Made by a program: the position numbers and the translations under genes
NCBI RefSeq assembly: GCF_963678635.1
Contig: NC_087070.1
Span: 11,010,539-11,074,538, forward strand
DNA: 64,000 nt
From: Symsagittifera roscoffensis
Taxonomy: Eukaryota; Xenacoelomorpha; Acoela; Convolutidae
Direction of reading: 5' to 3'
The notes under the pieces: model-generated
The model's input: only the letters and a program-made list of their open reading frames with translations
Databases searched by the model: none
What the model was told of the DNA's origin: nothing
In this document: piece after piece, positions 44,370-55,000 of the stretch
How positions within the stretch are numbered: the first letter of the stretch is position 1
How the letters are laid out: each line of letters starts with the position of its first letter

Positions 44370-45240
44370 GGCAACAAACTATACGAAACTACGTGAAACT
44401 TGCTACGCCAGCAAAAAAAATTCCACGTTGCAAGGGAAAAAAACTTCGTCAACATACTTAAAGGCTTCCAGTAAGGTATGACTAAAGCAACAACTTGTAA
44501 AAGAGAAATTTCGCTGAAAAACTCCAATTATTTGAATTTGACCATGGATTAATTTTCTCCTCAATTATTTTTGTCAGTTTCGCTCAAACTTGGCGATGAA
44601 AATCTGACTTGTCTTTAAAAACCTTCGAGTATTGTAGTTTTCTGTGAAAAATTTATCATTTGGAAAAATGATTGTTCCGATCGAAAAAAAAACTTAATAT
44701 GTTTAGAAAATGCAAAAAAGGAATTCTGATTTTTTGTAATCAGCTTTGGAGCTTTTCTGCTGTTTTTCTTCTATTTCTTATTAGCTAAACTGTTTGTCTA
44801 GATTGGAATCTTTATCAAATCATGCTTCTTTAGAAATAGGTTAAACTCTAATTTAAACACTCAGATTGGTTGCCCTATGACTATGACCCTGAAATTTTGG
44901 GCGAACTTGCATGACCGAGAAAAAATATTTTGTGACTTATTGCCAAAGACGAGATATGTCACTAAAAGAGAATAATAATACAGAAAAAAGAATAAAAGCC
45001 GAAACAAAGTTAGAGGCTACGGGTTTCTCTGTTGGCTAGCAATTGGACTCGATTTGTTAAACTAATCTGAATTTTATATGAAAACGAAATCGAATGAATT
45101 GCAAACAATTTTTAGATTATTGAAAATGATACAAATTTAAGCTTTCAATATTTAGTTTCCCTACCCCAATCCACCACTGATCTTATTGTCGTCTCTGCTA
45201 AGCAATTTTGTATTTGTTTAGCAGACTTATATGCAACAAC
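44370..45240. other. No feature seen
   Basis: AT-rich; possible intron of the metalloprotease gene that follows on the minus strand. Confidence 0.35.
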
Positions 45241-45250
45241 ATAAATAAAA

Positions 45251-45454
45251 TCATCTACCGTGCTCCATGAAATTTTCTAGGGCTTCCTGCTGACATTTTG
45301 AGATTTTCTTCGGTGGAGAATGGTCCACGTATGTGTCCATGACACCTAATTCATTTCTAGACCAATAACAGGGTTCACTCTTATTGGTCGGGTTGTGCTC
45401 CAATCCAAAGCTATGACCCAGTTCGTGAGCCAGAGTAACAGCTGCCATGAGCAA
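45251..45454 (-). CDS. Reprolysin/ADAM-type (M12B) metalloprotease exon
   Basis: The minus frame reads VTLAHELGHSFGLEHN, the HExxHxxGxxH zinc site with catalytic Glu, then CYWSRNELGVMDTY with the Met-turn (VMD), then ISKCQQEALENFM, the end of the catalytic domain with its conserved Cys. These enzymes cleave extracellular or cell-surface proteins. The exon probably starts after an AG near 45458-45463 (AGCTAAGAG/GAG) and either stops at TGA (45251-45253) or splices at CACG/GTAGAT just before it. No propeptide, disintegrin or TSP exon is visible nearby. The active site is intact, so a working gene is possible, but only one exon is seen. Confidence 0.8.
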   Translation of the reverse strand: MLMAAVTLAHELGHSFGLEHNPTNKSEPCYWSRNELGVMDTYVDHSPPKKISKCQQEALENFMEHGR

Positions 45455-45591
45455 CTCCTCTTAGCTGACTCAGGCTAAATCATGATCATAAAACTAAGTA
45501 AGATCTATGATAGTAACCTCACAACAATCGTAAAAAATAACAGTTTAAGAAATATAAAAATCTAACCTCTGGATTTTGCAACCATCATTCT

Positions 45592-45960
45592 ATGCCTTAT
45601 GTCAAGAGACCATTTAGGCAAAGAACCAACAATAAAACTCCACAATTGTTCCAATCAAAAAATGAAAGATACGATCTAGTATTTACCTCACATAGGGAAA
45701 AAAGGATATATCAGATCGAAAAAAAAACAAAAAAGAAAAAAGGCAATTATATTAAAACAAAAACAAATTATTAAGCGAAGATTTTCCAAAACAGGAAACG
45801 CAGTTTCGTAATCTGACGCAACTTTAATACAAGAAGTTCAGGACCTAGGAGAATCAATCGACAAAAAATTAAACTTCCAAAAATATTTCTCTGAATCAGA
45901 ATCCACAACGCCATCATCAAGAAAAGGTAAACGCTGAAAAAAAGTTCATACCTTCGTAAA
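45592..45960 (+). pseudogene. Gypsy-B ORF1 homologue, decayed
   Basis: The frame (MPYVKRPFRQ, YDLVFTSHREKRIYQIEKKT) aligns with the start of ORF1 at 56909 (YDLVITPHTQ...). A stop at 45772-45774 is followed by pieces matching ORF1 residues 50-110 (EVQDLGESIDKK, then a Ser-rich stretch). Both copies start right after the same leader, which supports the ORF1 start codon. Confidence 0.7.
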
Positions 45961-46059
45961 CCGGTACGACTCTATAATTGGAACCAACCAATAAGACACA
46001 CTAAAAGTTACACGTTAACCTTATTACATCAATCACAAAAAAGGATTCAAAGCGACGAA

Positions 46060-46690
46060 TATTTTGGCGATGATGCTATTCTTCCTGTTGTCATACACCC
46101 AAAAAAAAATCCCGCTAGTGGACAGGTACAATTTTGTCATAACTGAATTGCAAAATATTTTGAAAAAAGAAAGGGCCCATGTAAGCAAGAATTTCCCAAA
46201 ATAAAAATCCAAGGACAAATGGTTGATCACTATCTACCAGGCAACAGTAATATCACTTCATATTACGGAAGATTTACTATTGAAGTTTTGCCATCACAAA
46301 CAAATCAAACACCAAACCGAATACAAATAGATGACAAAGACATAGATTTCTCAAAGGTTTTCACAGAAAATATTAAAATTATCCAAAATCGAAATTCACA
46401 GAGAGCAAACTCCAATTTTACAAATGCTGTTTTCTATCTCATTTTTATTTCCGTATTAAAATCAAACAAAGGATTTAAGGTATCACCACCTCATATATCT
46501 CAACATGCAAAAGTAAGGCAAGAAATCAACCTTTCCTCGAAACTTTTAGACTCAACTCGTGAAACACTCACCGATAATGATGTATCACAATTGGTAAAAT
46601 TGATCTACAAAAAATCTTAGCATGGTTCATAATAGACTATTTTTTTCAAAACATAGATCTAATCTCTGCAAGAAAAATTTTGACAAACAA
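46060..46690 (+). pseudogene. Gypsy-B Gag-Pol N-terminal region homologue, decayed
   Basis: 46190-46620 reads KIKIQGQMVDHYLPGNSNIT, then DFSKVFTENIKIIQNRNSQR and DVSQLVKLIYKKS, aligning with residues 60-205 of the long frame (IKRQIIDHYLKDICNIT, FSKVFSEYIKSIQYHNSQR). The protein-level match across two diverged copies shows that this unfamiliar N-terminal region was under coding selection in the family. Confidence 0.8.
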
Positions 46691-47275
46691 GAACAGCAAG
46701 AAAAGTTTTGACAAACAAGAATTGACAAACAAATTAAACGATTGAACGGAACAAAATGCGGGCTTCGTTATATGAGTAAATTATTAGTAGATAGCTCATT
46801 TATAATTTGCAAATTTTTTATCACATCATCGATCGAATAAGAGTTTATTTCTCGGTTCCACGATTTAACTAACTAAAAAACGCAAGAGAGTAACCAAAAA
46901 GAACACAAGCCAAGGCGAAAACTGCAGAACCCTTTGTTTGGCCAATTTAGTCTGACCACTAACAATACCTTTTCGGGATTGTGGATAAAATCATGTCATA
47001 ATGTACCCCGTAACACAGTATTTAGGGAAGAAACTCTGAGGCCGTTGCGGAGAGTGAAAGCGAAATTAAAAAAAACCATAAATGAGTAAATGCCAAATGC
47101 AAAGAAAAGTTAAAACACCAAATAGGTTAGAAATAAGCTAAAAAGCTTGTAGGTCAAATTTATTCTATTCGGACATTGTGAGCCGATGAATTTGATGGGA
47201 AAAAGTCGCAGGAAGCAAGAAATATAAACCGAGCCTTTAACACGAAGCAAAATATTTGAGTAGAACAAACTGCAC
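46691..47275. other. No feature seen
   Basis: A short ACAAACAAGAA repeat occurs at 46681-46735. No gene supported. Confidence 0.35.
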
Positions 47276-47383
47276 CTGGTTGAGAAACAATCATCGGCAA
47301 AGCCCTTCTCTTCATGCCTCACTCGAACTTGCTTCAACTCTGTACCAATCGGAGCTGAAGTCTCAACTTTGAAGAACTTCGTT
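47276..47383 (-). pseudogene. Broken copy of the PLAT exon
   Basis: The minus strand reads FFKVETSAPIGTELKQVRVR then HEEKGFADD, nearly the same as PLAT exon b at 9021-9129. One base is missing in the DDWYLNQ codons (reads DDCFSTR), and the acceptor AG has become AA (TTTCTAAAAC). A short match continues into the upstream intron (GAATTCTTACATCTGA). The donor (ACCAG/GTGCAG) is still GT. The exon was duplicated as DNA and has since lost function. Confidence 0.8.
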
Positions 47384-48298
47384 TTAGAAATTAAAAATAA
47401 CAAAAATTCAATTAACATGAATTCTTACATCTGATTTGATCTACTACCTTGTTTTGCTCTCAACAAAAAGCGTTTAAATGGTTATCAAGTAAGAGACTTT
47501 TTTTGTAAAAAAAAAAACAACTTTGCTACAAAAATGAAAGTTTTCTTATGAAAACGTTCTCCTAAATTTGCACATTTTATACTATCTTTCGATTCAAAAC
47601 ACAAGAAAAAGTACTAAGAGGCTAGGCTTTTTAAACAAGACATATCCTAAAGATTAAATATGCAGAGATTTATTAGTGGCTAAAGTTCAATAACCAATTC
47701 ATCGATAAAACAGTCTATTAAAACAAGACTGCTCGTACAGTGCAGACCCCTGAACACTCCAATTGACATCATCATTTTGGGACACCCTATATCATCTTTT
47801 TAGGAAAGTTGAAAATAAAAAAGTCATGGAAAAAGGTTTCAGATTTGTTTGATATTATTCTGACACACGTTTTCGAATTTAAGAACTTCACGAAAAAGGA
47901 TCACAGAAATGGTTAGTCAGAAAGTTGAAATTTGTCTGGAGAAAAAAATCAATCCGAGCACAAATATTTCATAACTTTCGTTACGAAAGACGGAACAATT
48001 ATAAGCGATTAATTTCTAATTTTTGACACTGAAATTGGTCACTTTTGTCGAGATAAACCATTTTTTAGAGCTAAATGCGATTATTTTTGCAGAAGTTTTG
48101 CAAATTCTGCAAGCAGTCTGCATAATTTAAGCCATAGCTTTTAGCTTTACCAAGCAAAACAGGTAGAACATCAATTACGTTCAACTGATCCAATCCCCAT
48201 GTTTACTAAAGTTTTTTAACCATTGCCCCCCTCCCCGCACCTTTACAGCTTACCCATTAGAAACTTTCATTATATTGACTTAAGCAAATTTTTGCATT
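47384..48298. other. No feature seen
   Basis: No gene or clear repeat supported. Confidence 0.35.
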
Positions 48299-48407
48299 AT
48301 AATCCATTTTTAAATGATTATAATCGATTATTTTCTAATTTTATAGATGATGACCAGAAATTGACATTAAAATTGAATATGACCTATGGGTGCTCGGTGC
48401 GTGGAAT
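48299..48407. repeat. Fragment of the 31282-type hairpin element
   Basis: TATAATCCATTTTTAAATGA, TTTTATAGATGATGACCA and the end CTATGGGTGCTCGGTGCG match 31961-32067 in order. Only this end is present. Confidence 0.65.
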
Positions 48408-49749
48408 ACATTTTTCGTTCTTATCGTTCCAATTTTTGAAGAAAGTGAGGAACAAATATGCTTGTAGAGGTTTTTTTATTCAGACCAATTTCACAATTTT
48501 CTTTGCTTCCTCGGAAAAAAAGTTTGATCTACAATGGCCTTGGCATGGTTTTATTCCCCTAAATTAGCATTTCTTATAAAAATTGTAAAAAAATTTCCGC
48601 TATATCACACCTTTCTTACACTTGGGCAAGCTATTCTTTTTGTACTAAAAAATCTCAAAATTCAAAAAGTTGCCAGAAAACTCTTAATACTTTTCAATTA
48701 CGCAATAACAGATAGAAACTAAATTAACTTTCTTTTTTGAAAGCTAAACAAGAAAATTTTTCAGATGGTGATTATAATGTATGCATTTTGAACGAGAAAA
48801 TATCTAAACCAAAATTTTTTTTAAATATTCTTCCGATTATACAAAATTAGTGGGTCAAAACATTTTAGGAGAAATAAACAATCAAATTTAACAAAACAGG
48901 ACATTTTGCTCCCGGTGTGTTGTATGAGGCTTTCAGCTACATATATAAAAACGGTCTGATAATAAGGAAAATAAAAACTCTCTAAAGTTAGTGATTACTT
49001 CAGTGAAACTTCAAAGTGATGAAAAGAAAACTTCTAAAGGTAAATATGAAAAAAACAAGGAGAAAAGCTTTGAAGGAAGTTTGTTATCTTAGAATTAAGT
49101 AACATCCTTAGAGCTTAGTTTTGTAATCAGTTGAAAGATACTTGTTTTAAATTTCTAAAAAAGCAACTTTTAAGCCAACGTTTACTTCATTTTTTCAAAT
49201 TTAACGTGTATTAGGCCGAAAGCAACCGTCCAGTTTCGAAAATTTTGAGAAGTAGATCTGGAGGTTGAAGTGGGGAGGGGGTTGCTGAGATACCTCCATG
49301 TTTTAAAATAGGTAATAGAAGATCAGGTCTCACAGCTACGTATTAACAATGGGTATAGAGTCAACAATGTTTTGTGATAGAGAATGGAATTGGTAAGATT
49401 TTATGTTTTTGTATTGGCAAGATAATGTAGTTTAAATTTTTTTTTTAGTTTTTCTCAAGTTTTTTGGAAAAAGAAAAAGTTTCGGCGAGAAAAAGTTTCG
49501 GGAAAAAAAGTTCAAAAAATGATAATAGTTAGTACAATTTGATCTAATAACTGTTTTATTATATGATGTGAATTTTGAAACAGTGCTCTAACTGAAACTA
49601 TGCTTAAACCTACTGAATTTTTGAAAAATTAAGTTTTTTTAAGAAAAAAATACTAAATTGCAAAAAATGTATAAAAATCACTGCATCGTATTGTAAATTT
49701 ACAGCCATTGCTTACACTTACAATTAAAAAAGCACATACTTACATGAAG
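48408..49749. other. No gene seen
   Basis: The frame at 48223-48567 crosses the repeat fragment and is not supported. At 49290-49360, CTCCATG(T)TTTAA and CGTATTAACAATGGG resemble blocks in the fold-back element at 9850, perhaps a very old copy. Confidence 0.35.
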
Positions 49750-50172
49750 TTATATTTGAAATTCAAACATCAACATGATGATTAAAACTCTAGTTTCTCT
49801 GGTAGAATTAAAAAAAAAGAATTGCTGAATAAATTGCGTATAATCCATACAAATCATCAGTTTTTTGTAGTTCTCTCGTAACCATATGCCATTGATTTTT
49901 TGTTGGAAAGGCATATTTTGTTCGTTTATGACCCAAAAAACGGCAAAATTTTCAGTTTTGTCCAATTGAGATTCCGTTATCCAGAGTTCTCCTCTATCAT
50001 GGCTTGAGGCTGAGTTAATAATTGCGAAAGAGTCTTTTGTTAGTTGAGGTACTGTATCAGAGGAGTAAGATCCCATGTACTTGAACCTGAGCTCAGGAAT
50101 TCTTTCAATAATTAGGGGAAGTAAAAAATTATCCATCTTTGCAATTGTAAGCTGAATTACATCTACAAACAA
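49750..50172 (-). pseudogene. Maverick cysteine protease-like fragment, catalytic His lost
   Basis: A 140-codon frame contains FKYMGSYSSDTVPQLTKDSF, then FAIINSASSHDRGELWI. The segment F-x-I-x-N followed by R-G-x-x-W is the start of the Ulp1/adenain-like protease fold, in which a His directly precedes the Trp; here it is Leu. Such proteases mature virion proteins. The later Asp and Cys positions are not readable because the frame drifts. Assignment is from pattern memory and context. Confidence 0.5.
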
Positions 50173-50449
50173 AGAAATTGTTAGTTTAATAGTGTACTTG
50201 AGGATGAAAAAAAAAGATTTATGACTTACACGTATTTTGGAATTGAATCAACAAAATCCCATACAAAAGCCTTATGTAGTGTGCAAAGATTAATGAACAC
50301 TGTTTTACAGACTATGTTGTATAATTTCCGGGTTTTCAATTAATCAGCATTCATTGTGTACTTTTTTCTGAGATTTAGGTCTGAAAAAGAAACAAAATAG
50401 ATAGTACAGAACAATAAAATGAAAAGTCCCAAAAAAGTTTAAATCTTTT

Positions 50450-51800
50450 CATGAGAACCGGAAAAATTAAAAAAAATAAAAAGTTTTAGTGTCTGTTCCG
50501 GATTTGTCACTATGAACATTTGATAGTCTTCACCCAAAACTAGCATTTCCGTTACTTGCTTCAACTGAAAATGGAAAAATATTTGAACTCTCAAGCTATC
50601 TTCTCTAAGTTCTGGATAATGCAACTGTTTAGCTGCATCCTAAAATGAAGTCAAGTCCAAATAAAGAAAATATCGACTTGGAGAAACTTCCATGGGAAGA
50701 GCTCGAAAATCCTCGTTAAACTGCATTGGTTTCATTGTTGTTACAAAAGGAGAAGTTGCGTCTAAGGCAAGTTTTGCCGTTCCACCTCGCATAATTCTAA
50801 GCTCTCAAATAAAATTGTTGATAGTTGAAATATATGTTCATTAGTATATTCACGAAAACACCCCGCAACAGTTTCATTGCAACGGCTATTTTTCTTATCG
50901 AAGCAATATTGAACATAAATTTATATTTATATTTATATTTATATTTATATTTGTATTTATATTGAACATATGATTATATTGACCCTGCATCAGCTGAATT
51001 TGTATTCATTGCAACAAATACTCTTCTTATTGGAGCGCTATTGAATATTTTCTTGAGTGAATTGGTTTTACGAGATGGAAGGATAAAGGTTCTTGCTATA
51101 GTTTCCATGTAATTGTATTGAGCGGATTCTTTTTCCAGATTCCATTACAAGTTTTGATGAGTAGGTTCAGCAACTAAAATTCTTCTATTATATAGCGAAC
51201 TATCAACCATTTTCAGACTGACATTTGGATTATCAGACAGCTTGTAAAAATTAGGCCTAGCTCGATTTGGTTCAATTCGAACTGCAGTATTTGGTGGTAA
51301 ACAATTTTGCAAGTAAGCAAATCAATGGTGAGCCTCCCAGAGTGTAAAACATTATTCGTGTTCCTAAAGAATTTGCTCTATCAGTGAACAATTGCATATG
51401 AATTGCTTCAGGATATTCTTCAAAGAAGTATCCAAGACAAGCAAGTTTTCTTTTATTACTCACTGCTGACGAATTAAACTTGTTCAATATTTGGGTCTTT
51501 TGAGAATATAATCCATTGCCATTGTATTGTTGAAAAAAATTTCACAGTCGGAGAATAGAAAACATAGTAGATCGCTTACATAAGTTGAGTAAGGTTCTGT
51601 TTTCTCACCTGAATCATCCTCTGATTTTGATTTTTCTGCTTTCAATGTTTTGAAAACGTCAAATAATCTTTTTTGAATAATTGAAGACTTAAACTAAGAT
51701 GGGTATCACGCATATCCAAGTAAAGATTACGATCCGTTTCAAGTTCAAACTCAATACTGCTTTTATCTAGAGAAGTAGTGGGGAAAACTTCTTGCGTGCA
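50450..51800 (-). pseudogene. Maverick putative major capsid protein, broken
   Basis: Readable pieces in order: SIEFELETDRNLYLDMRDTH (near 51770-51700), a Ser/Glu-rich loop, SSAVSNKRKLACLGYFFEEY (51487-51272), ATSPFVTTMKPMQFNEDFRA and SPSRYFLYLDLTSF (50780-50645), and KQLHYPELREDSLRVQIFF (50640-50560). The beta-rich pattern, the closing LDLT and YPEL motifs and the position next to the protease suit a double jelly-roll capsid protein. At least four frame breaks, and a TTATAT microsatellite inside the gene, show decay. Confidence 0.5.
50921..50963. repeat. (TTATAT)n microsatellite
   Basis: Seven tandem TTATAT units with one TTGTAT variant, inside the decayed capsid-like gene. Confidence 0.9.
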
Positions 51801-51929
51801 AAAATGGCCTTTAATCAAAAATCTCAGAATTTGTAAAAGTCCGGTACCGAAAATGGCTATTTTGATTTAAAATAAATTTATGTTGTCAAAAATGTCTTTA
51901 CGAGAGCCACTGTTATTCGACCTACTTTT

Positions 51930-52205
51930 TCAAAAAACATAATCCTTCGATTTCTTTTTTTCCACCTTCCAAATGTTTCCGAGCTGTTTTTGTTCCCACA
52001 TTTTTTGTGAAAAATTTTTTGAGTTTTCTTCCGCTAACAACTTTTTCAAACTCTGGAGCGGCGAACTCAAACAAATCTGCTTCAATTTTTTTTGTTTGTC
52101 TGGGACTAGATCTCTTTTTAGAAAAGGAATTGTAGTTCTCCCAAGAGTTTGCGCAATGCCTTGCCTCTTCATAAATTTAAAGAAAATCAGCTGAATTTTG
52201 AGCAA
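51930..52205 (-). pseudogene. Maverick small basic protein
   Basis: A 91-codon frame with MKRQGIAQTLGRTTIPFLKR then a Lys-rich remainder. It lies between the two putative virion genes, where Maverick elements often carry a small basic or hydrophobic virion protein. No catalytic motif. I do not assign a specific role. Confidence 0.4.
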
Positions 52206-52279
52206 CCACTTCGTATGACGTATAAATCAAAAACGATTATTCGAAATCTTGGGGATCAAGAGAACAACTATTGTAAATT

Positions 52280-53000
52280 CTACGAGACAAAAGAAATTTT
52301 TTCGCCCGTAATATCTCTTACTTCTACCTTGATACTATGGAAAAAGTTTTTTAACAATTTTTTAAGCTGTATATTTGTAAAAGACCGATAATTCATGTAT
52401 TGAACTGTAGATATATTCACTCCACTTTTTCCTTTCGAGATGAATTTAGTACAACGCAATAAAAAAATTTTTGACTCACTGAAGAAGTTATATTCTATTA
52501 TATCACAATATATCATCTGGAATGGAGTTTTATAATGTTGTTAGAATAATGAGGATAATGCGGTTCTTTTCCACTTATTTCAACCTGTTTTTGATTTTGT
52601 TCTGAGTCACAACCAAAAATTGACTCAAATAGGGATTTTGAATCATAAACACTGATTGATTCTCAGGTAAATTAACAGCTATATTTTGGGTAACTTTATC
52701 TACTGATACATAGATTCCATTTTATTCAAAAGCTTGAGCACCTAAACGTTCCCCAATTGTGTTGTTCATGACTACAACTATATCAACAATATACAATCCA
52801 GATTCAATATGCATTGGTTGAATTTTCCTTTTTCTATTAGAACTTTCGCGCCCATCTATGAAACTAAACTTTCCCTCAGTAAAATTTGGTACAAATAGAG
52901 TTACGATTTTTCTGAAACGGCAACCTCTAATTCTCCTTTCAATTATATTTGCTCGGGTAGAACATTTGTAAAAAAAATCAAGAATTTTTTCGGGTAACAA
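52280..53000 (-). pseudogene. Maverick putative virion protein (minor capsid/penton-like), broken
   Basis: The 53000-52722 frame has VPNFTEGKFSFIDGRESS and KRKIQPMHIESGLY, and the 52516-52280 frame has IYCDIIEYNFFSESK, VQYMNYRSFTNIQLK and FHSIKVEVRDITGEKISFVS. I recognise this as a conserved Maverick/Polinton-associated protein encoded next to the integrase. Its ending, with alternating strands and a DITGEKI turn, suits a jelly-roll virion protein. The middle is deleted or unreadable between 52520 and 52720. Confidence 0.5.
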
Positions 53001-53099
53001 TTAGAAGAAGCGATAGAAACTAGCTCGACAGAAAAAAATTCTATGACAATTGATCTAAAGGTATTCAATTTTTAAAAAAAAACACCTTTAATGTGAACA

Positions 53100-53760
53100 T
53101 TTTCTCAGCTACTTTTCGTAAAACTTTCCCAGAATTTCTTCTTTGTCGAGATGATGTATGCAGGAGGCTTTTTCTAGATACTGCGAAATTTAGATTGTAA
53201 CCCTTTCGAAAAGCAACACCATTCTTTGAAGTTCTCACTCTATCTCCAATTTTGAATTTTTGTTTTTTATAAGTTGTTAAAGGTTTATTGAACAGAGTTG
53301 AGAAGAAATCAGTTTTCTTGACATCTCTAGGTGATTTCCCAATAGATCCACTATCGCGACAGTTTTTTGTAGACAGAAATGAGGCAAGTTGTGAACAAAA
53401 TTTTCACCATGATTTTCTGTGTAGCAGTAAATTATGTGTTTTATTGAGTGAATGTCTCTCTGTAAAAATGCAGCTTTTGTTCCATTCATTTTTGAGTAAG
53501 CCTCAATGTCTTGATCCTTGCAAAAACTTTAAAAGTTACCCCAAATTCTGTTCTTTTCTCGACCCAAAAACTTTCAGGATTATATTTCCGAGAAATCATT
53601 TTCCTGAACGCTTCCAAAATGTCTTTGGCATAATTTGTTTTCATTGTTTGAACCATGAACAATCGTGAGAAAACATCAACAGCAACCATTAATTATTTGA
53701 CTTCATTGTTTTGATTCCCTGATTTTATTTCGCAAAAGTCAAGTCCTCACACCATAATTC
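53100..53760 (-). pseudogene. Maverick integrase, broken
   Basis: 53689-53486 reads MVAVDVFSRLFMVQTMK (first Asp) and FWVEKRTEFGVTFK, where the second catalytic Asp is expected before RTEF but Glu-Lys stands instead. 53489-53277 reads IHSIKHIIYCYTENHGENF and HNLPHF, the helix carrying the third acid in family members (reads AAFLQRDIHS here). 53260-53190 reads KKQKFKIGDRVRTSKNG, the C-terminal SH3-like domain. This retroviral-type integrase inserts Maverick DNA. Loss of the catalytic acids and several frame breaks make it inactive. Confidence 0.7.
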
Positions 53761-53914
53761 ATATATTTTGAGAAGCTTGAAGTTATCGGTAACGTTTGAT
53801 TGTAGAATTAAAAATTTCTATAGAATGTTCTACTTGCTTTTTTGACCGCTTGCTTTACTCAAGTTTTGCAGAGAGCCTAAGCCGTTCTACCCCTAGAATA
53901 GAATCTGTTCAGAC

Positions 53915-54190
53915 TTACTTTTTCAAATTTTGAAAGGATCCATGTTCCTCTGTCGTTCGCTTTGGCATTCTTGTTGATAACAAATTTAAGTGGGATTTGA
54001 GATGCTTGCAAAACGGAAAAGTAACTATCTGGAATTTTTTTCGCCTGAGTGCGCACGCAAAATCTGCAAAAAAATTTTTTGTGTCTTGATTATCTAATAA
54101 GATACTTTCTGGCTGATTCAATTTAATTCTAGGAGAATTCAAATTTTGATCAATAAGATGCTTTTCGTAAAATGTTTTCATCCCCCGCAT
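53915..54190 (-). pseudogene. Unknown 91-codon frame upstream of the Maverick integrase
   Basis: Lys/Leu-rich frame (MRGMKTFYEKHLIDQNLNSP through SFQNLKK). I do not recognise it. It lies between the integrase and the gap and could be integrase N-terminus or a separate Maverick gene. Confidence 0.3.
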
Positions 54191-54211
54191 TTACTGCACT
54201 GTAAATAGACT

Positions 54212-54411
54212 NNNNNNNNNNNNNNNNNNNNNNNNNNNNNNNNNNNNNNNNNNNNNNNNNNNNNNNNNNNNNNNNNNNNNNNNNNNNNNNNNNNNNNNNN
54301 NNNNNNNNNNNNNNNNNNNNNNNNNNNNNNNNNNNNNNNNNNNNNNNNNNNNNNNNNNNNNNNNNNNNNNNNNNNNNNNNNNNNNNNNNNNNNNNNNNNN
54401 NNNNNNNNNNN
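54212..54411. other. Assembly gap (200 N)
   Basis: Exactly 200 N. It separates the Maverick remnant from the minisatellite at 54440 and may hide the Maverick terminus. Confidence 0.99.
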
Positions 54412-54439
54412 TGAGCCGTTTTTTTCATAGTTTTTAAAT

Positions 54440-55000
54440 CTTCAGGTGGTTCGTACTTTTTACTCAGAATCAGCAGCTAAATTTTTTAAGTAGTACAAAG
54501 TATTTACTCATTAATAGTAGGTAGTTTCCTAAACATCATGTAGTTAGTAGTTTTTACTCAGAATCAGAATGTAGTCTTTTAGGCAAAAAGTAAACAAAAT
54601 TTTTAATCAAAACTAGTTTCTTAAACAGCAGGTAAAAAGTAGCTAGTATTTTTACTCATAATCAGCAGGTAGTTTCTTAAACAACAGGTAGTAGTAGTTT
54701 TTATTCGTAATCGGCAGGTAGTTTTTATTCGTAATCACTGTAATTTGACAAATTTGGATCGCTAGTTCCAAATGTGATGTCAACCCGGGTAGCTTTTTCA
54801 GAAGCAGTAATTGATTTTTCAAGCAAAATTTAGTTAGTAATTCTTTCTCAGACTCAGTAGGTGGTTTTTAAACAAACATTAGCAAACTGTTGTAGCTAGT
54901 TTTTAGTTTTGATTCAGAATCATTTGGTGGTTTTTGAACTGCAATTAATTGGTAGTTTTCAATCAAAATCATAATTCAGGTTGCCTAAGAACACCCTAGT
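54440..55000. repeat. Degenerate minisatellite (GTAGTTTTTACTCAGAATCAGCA type)
   Basis: Imperfect units of about 45-60 bp built from TAGTTTTTACTCAGAATCAG, CAGGTAGTTTCTTAAACA and variants. Unit order decays to the right, with the last recognisable unit near 54960. The adjacent gap probably arose from this repeat. Confidence 0.7.

Larger units (their letters stand above)
45528..46690 (+). mobile_element. Gypsy-B, decayed 5' fragment
   Basis: Colinear with 56850-58010 of the intact element, from AACAGTTTAAGAAA and the leader through ORF1 into the N-terminal part of Gag-Pol. Similarity stops at about 46690. Stops and frame changes interrupt both frames. Confidence 0.85.
49750..54211 (-). mobile_element. 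Maverick/Polinton-like element, decayed
   Basis: Minus-strand fragments in order: unknown 91-codon frame, retroviral-type integrase, a putative virion protein, a small basic protein, a putative major capsid protein and an adenovirus-type cysteine protease. An integrase together with capsid and protease genes is diagnostic of Maverick/Polinton elements, large DNA transposons with a virus-like gene set. Protein-primed DNA polymerase and packaging ATPase are not seen; they may lie in the gap or be deleted. All genes contain stops or frame changes. Confidence 0.7.

Noticed and set aside
50921-50963. TATA-rich promoter element
   Set aside because: It is a TTATAT microsatellite inside a decayed gene.
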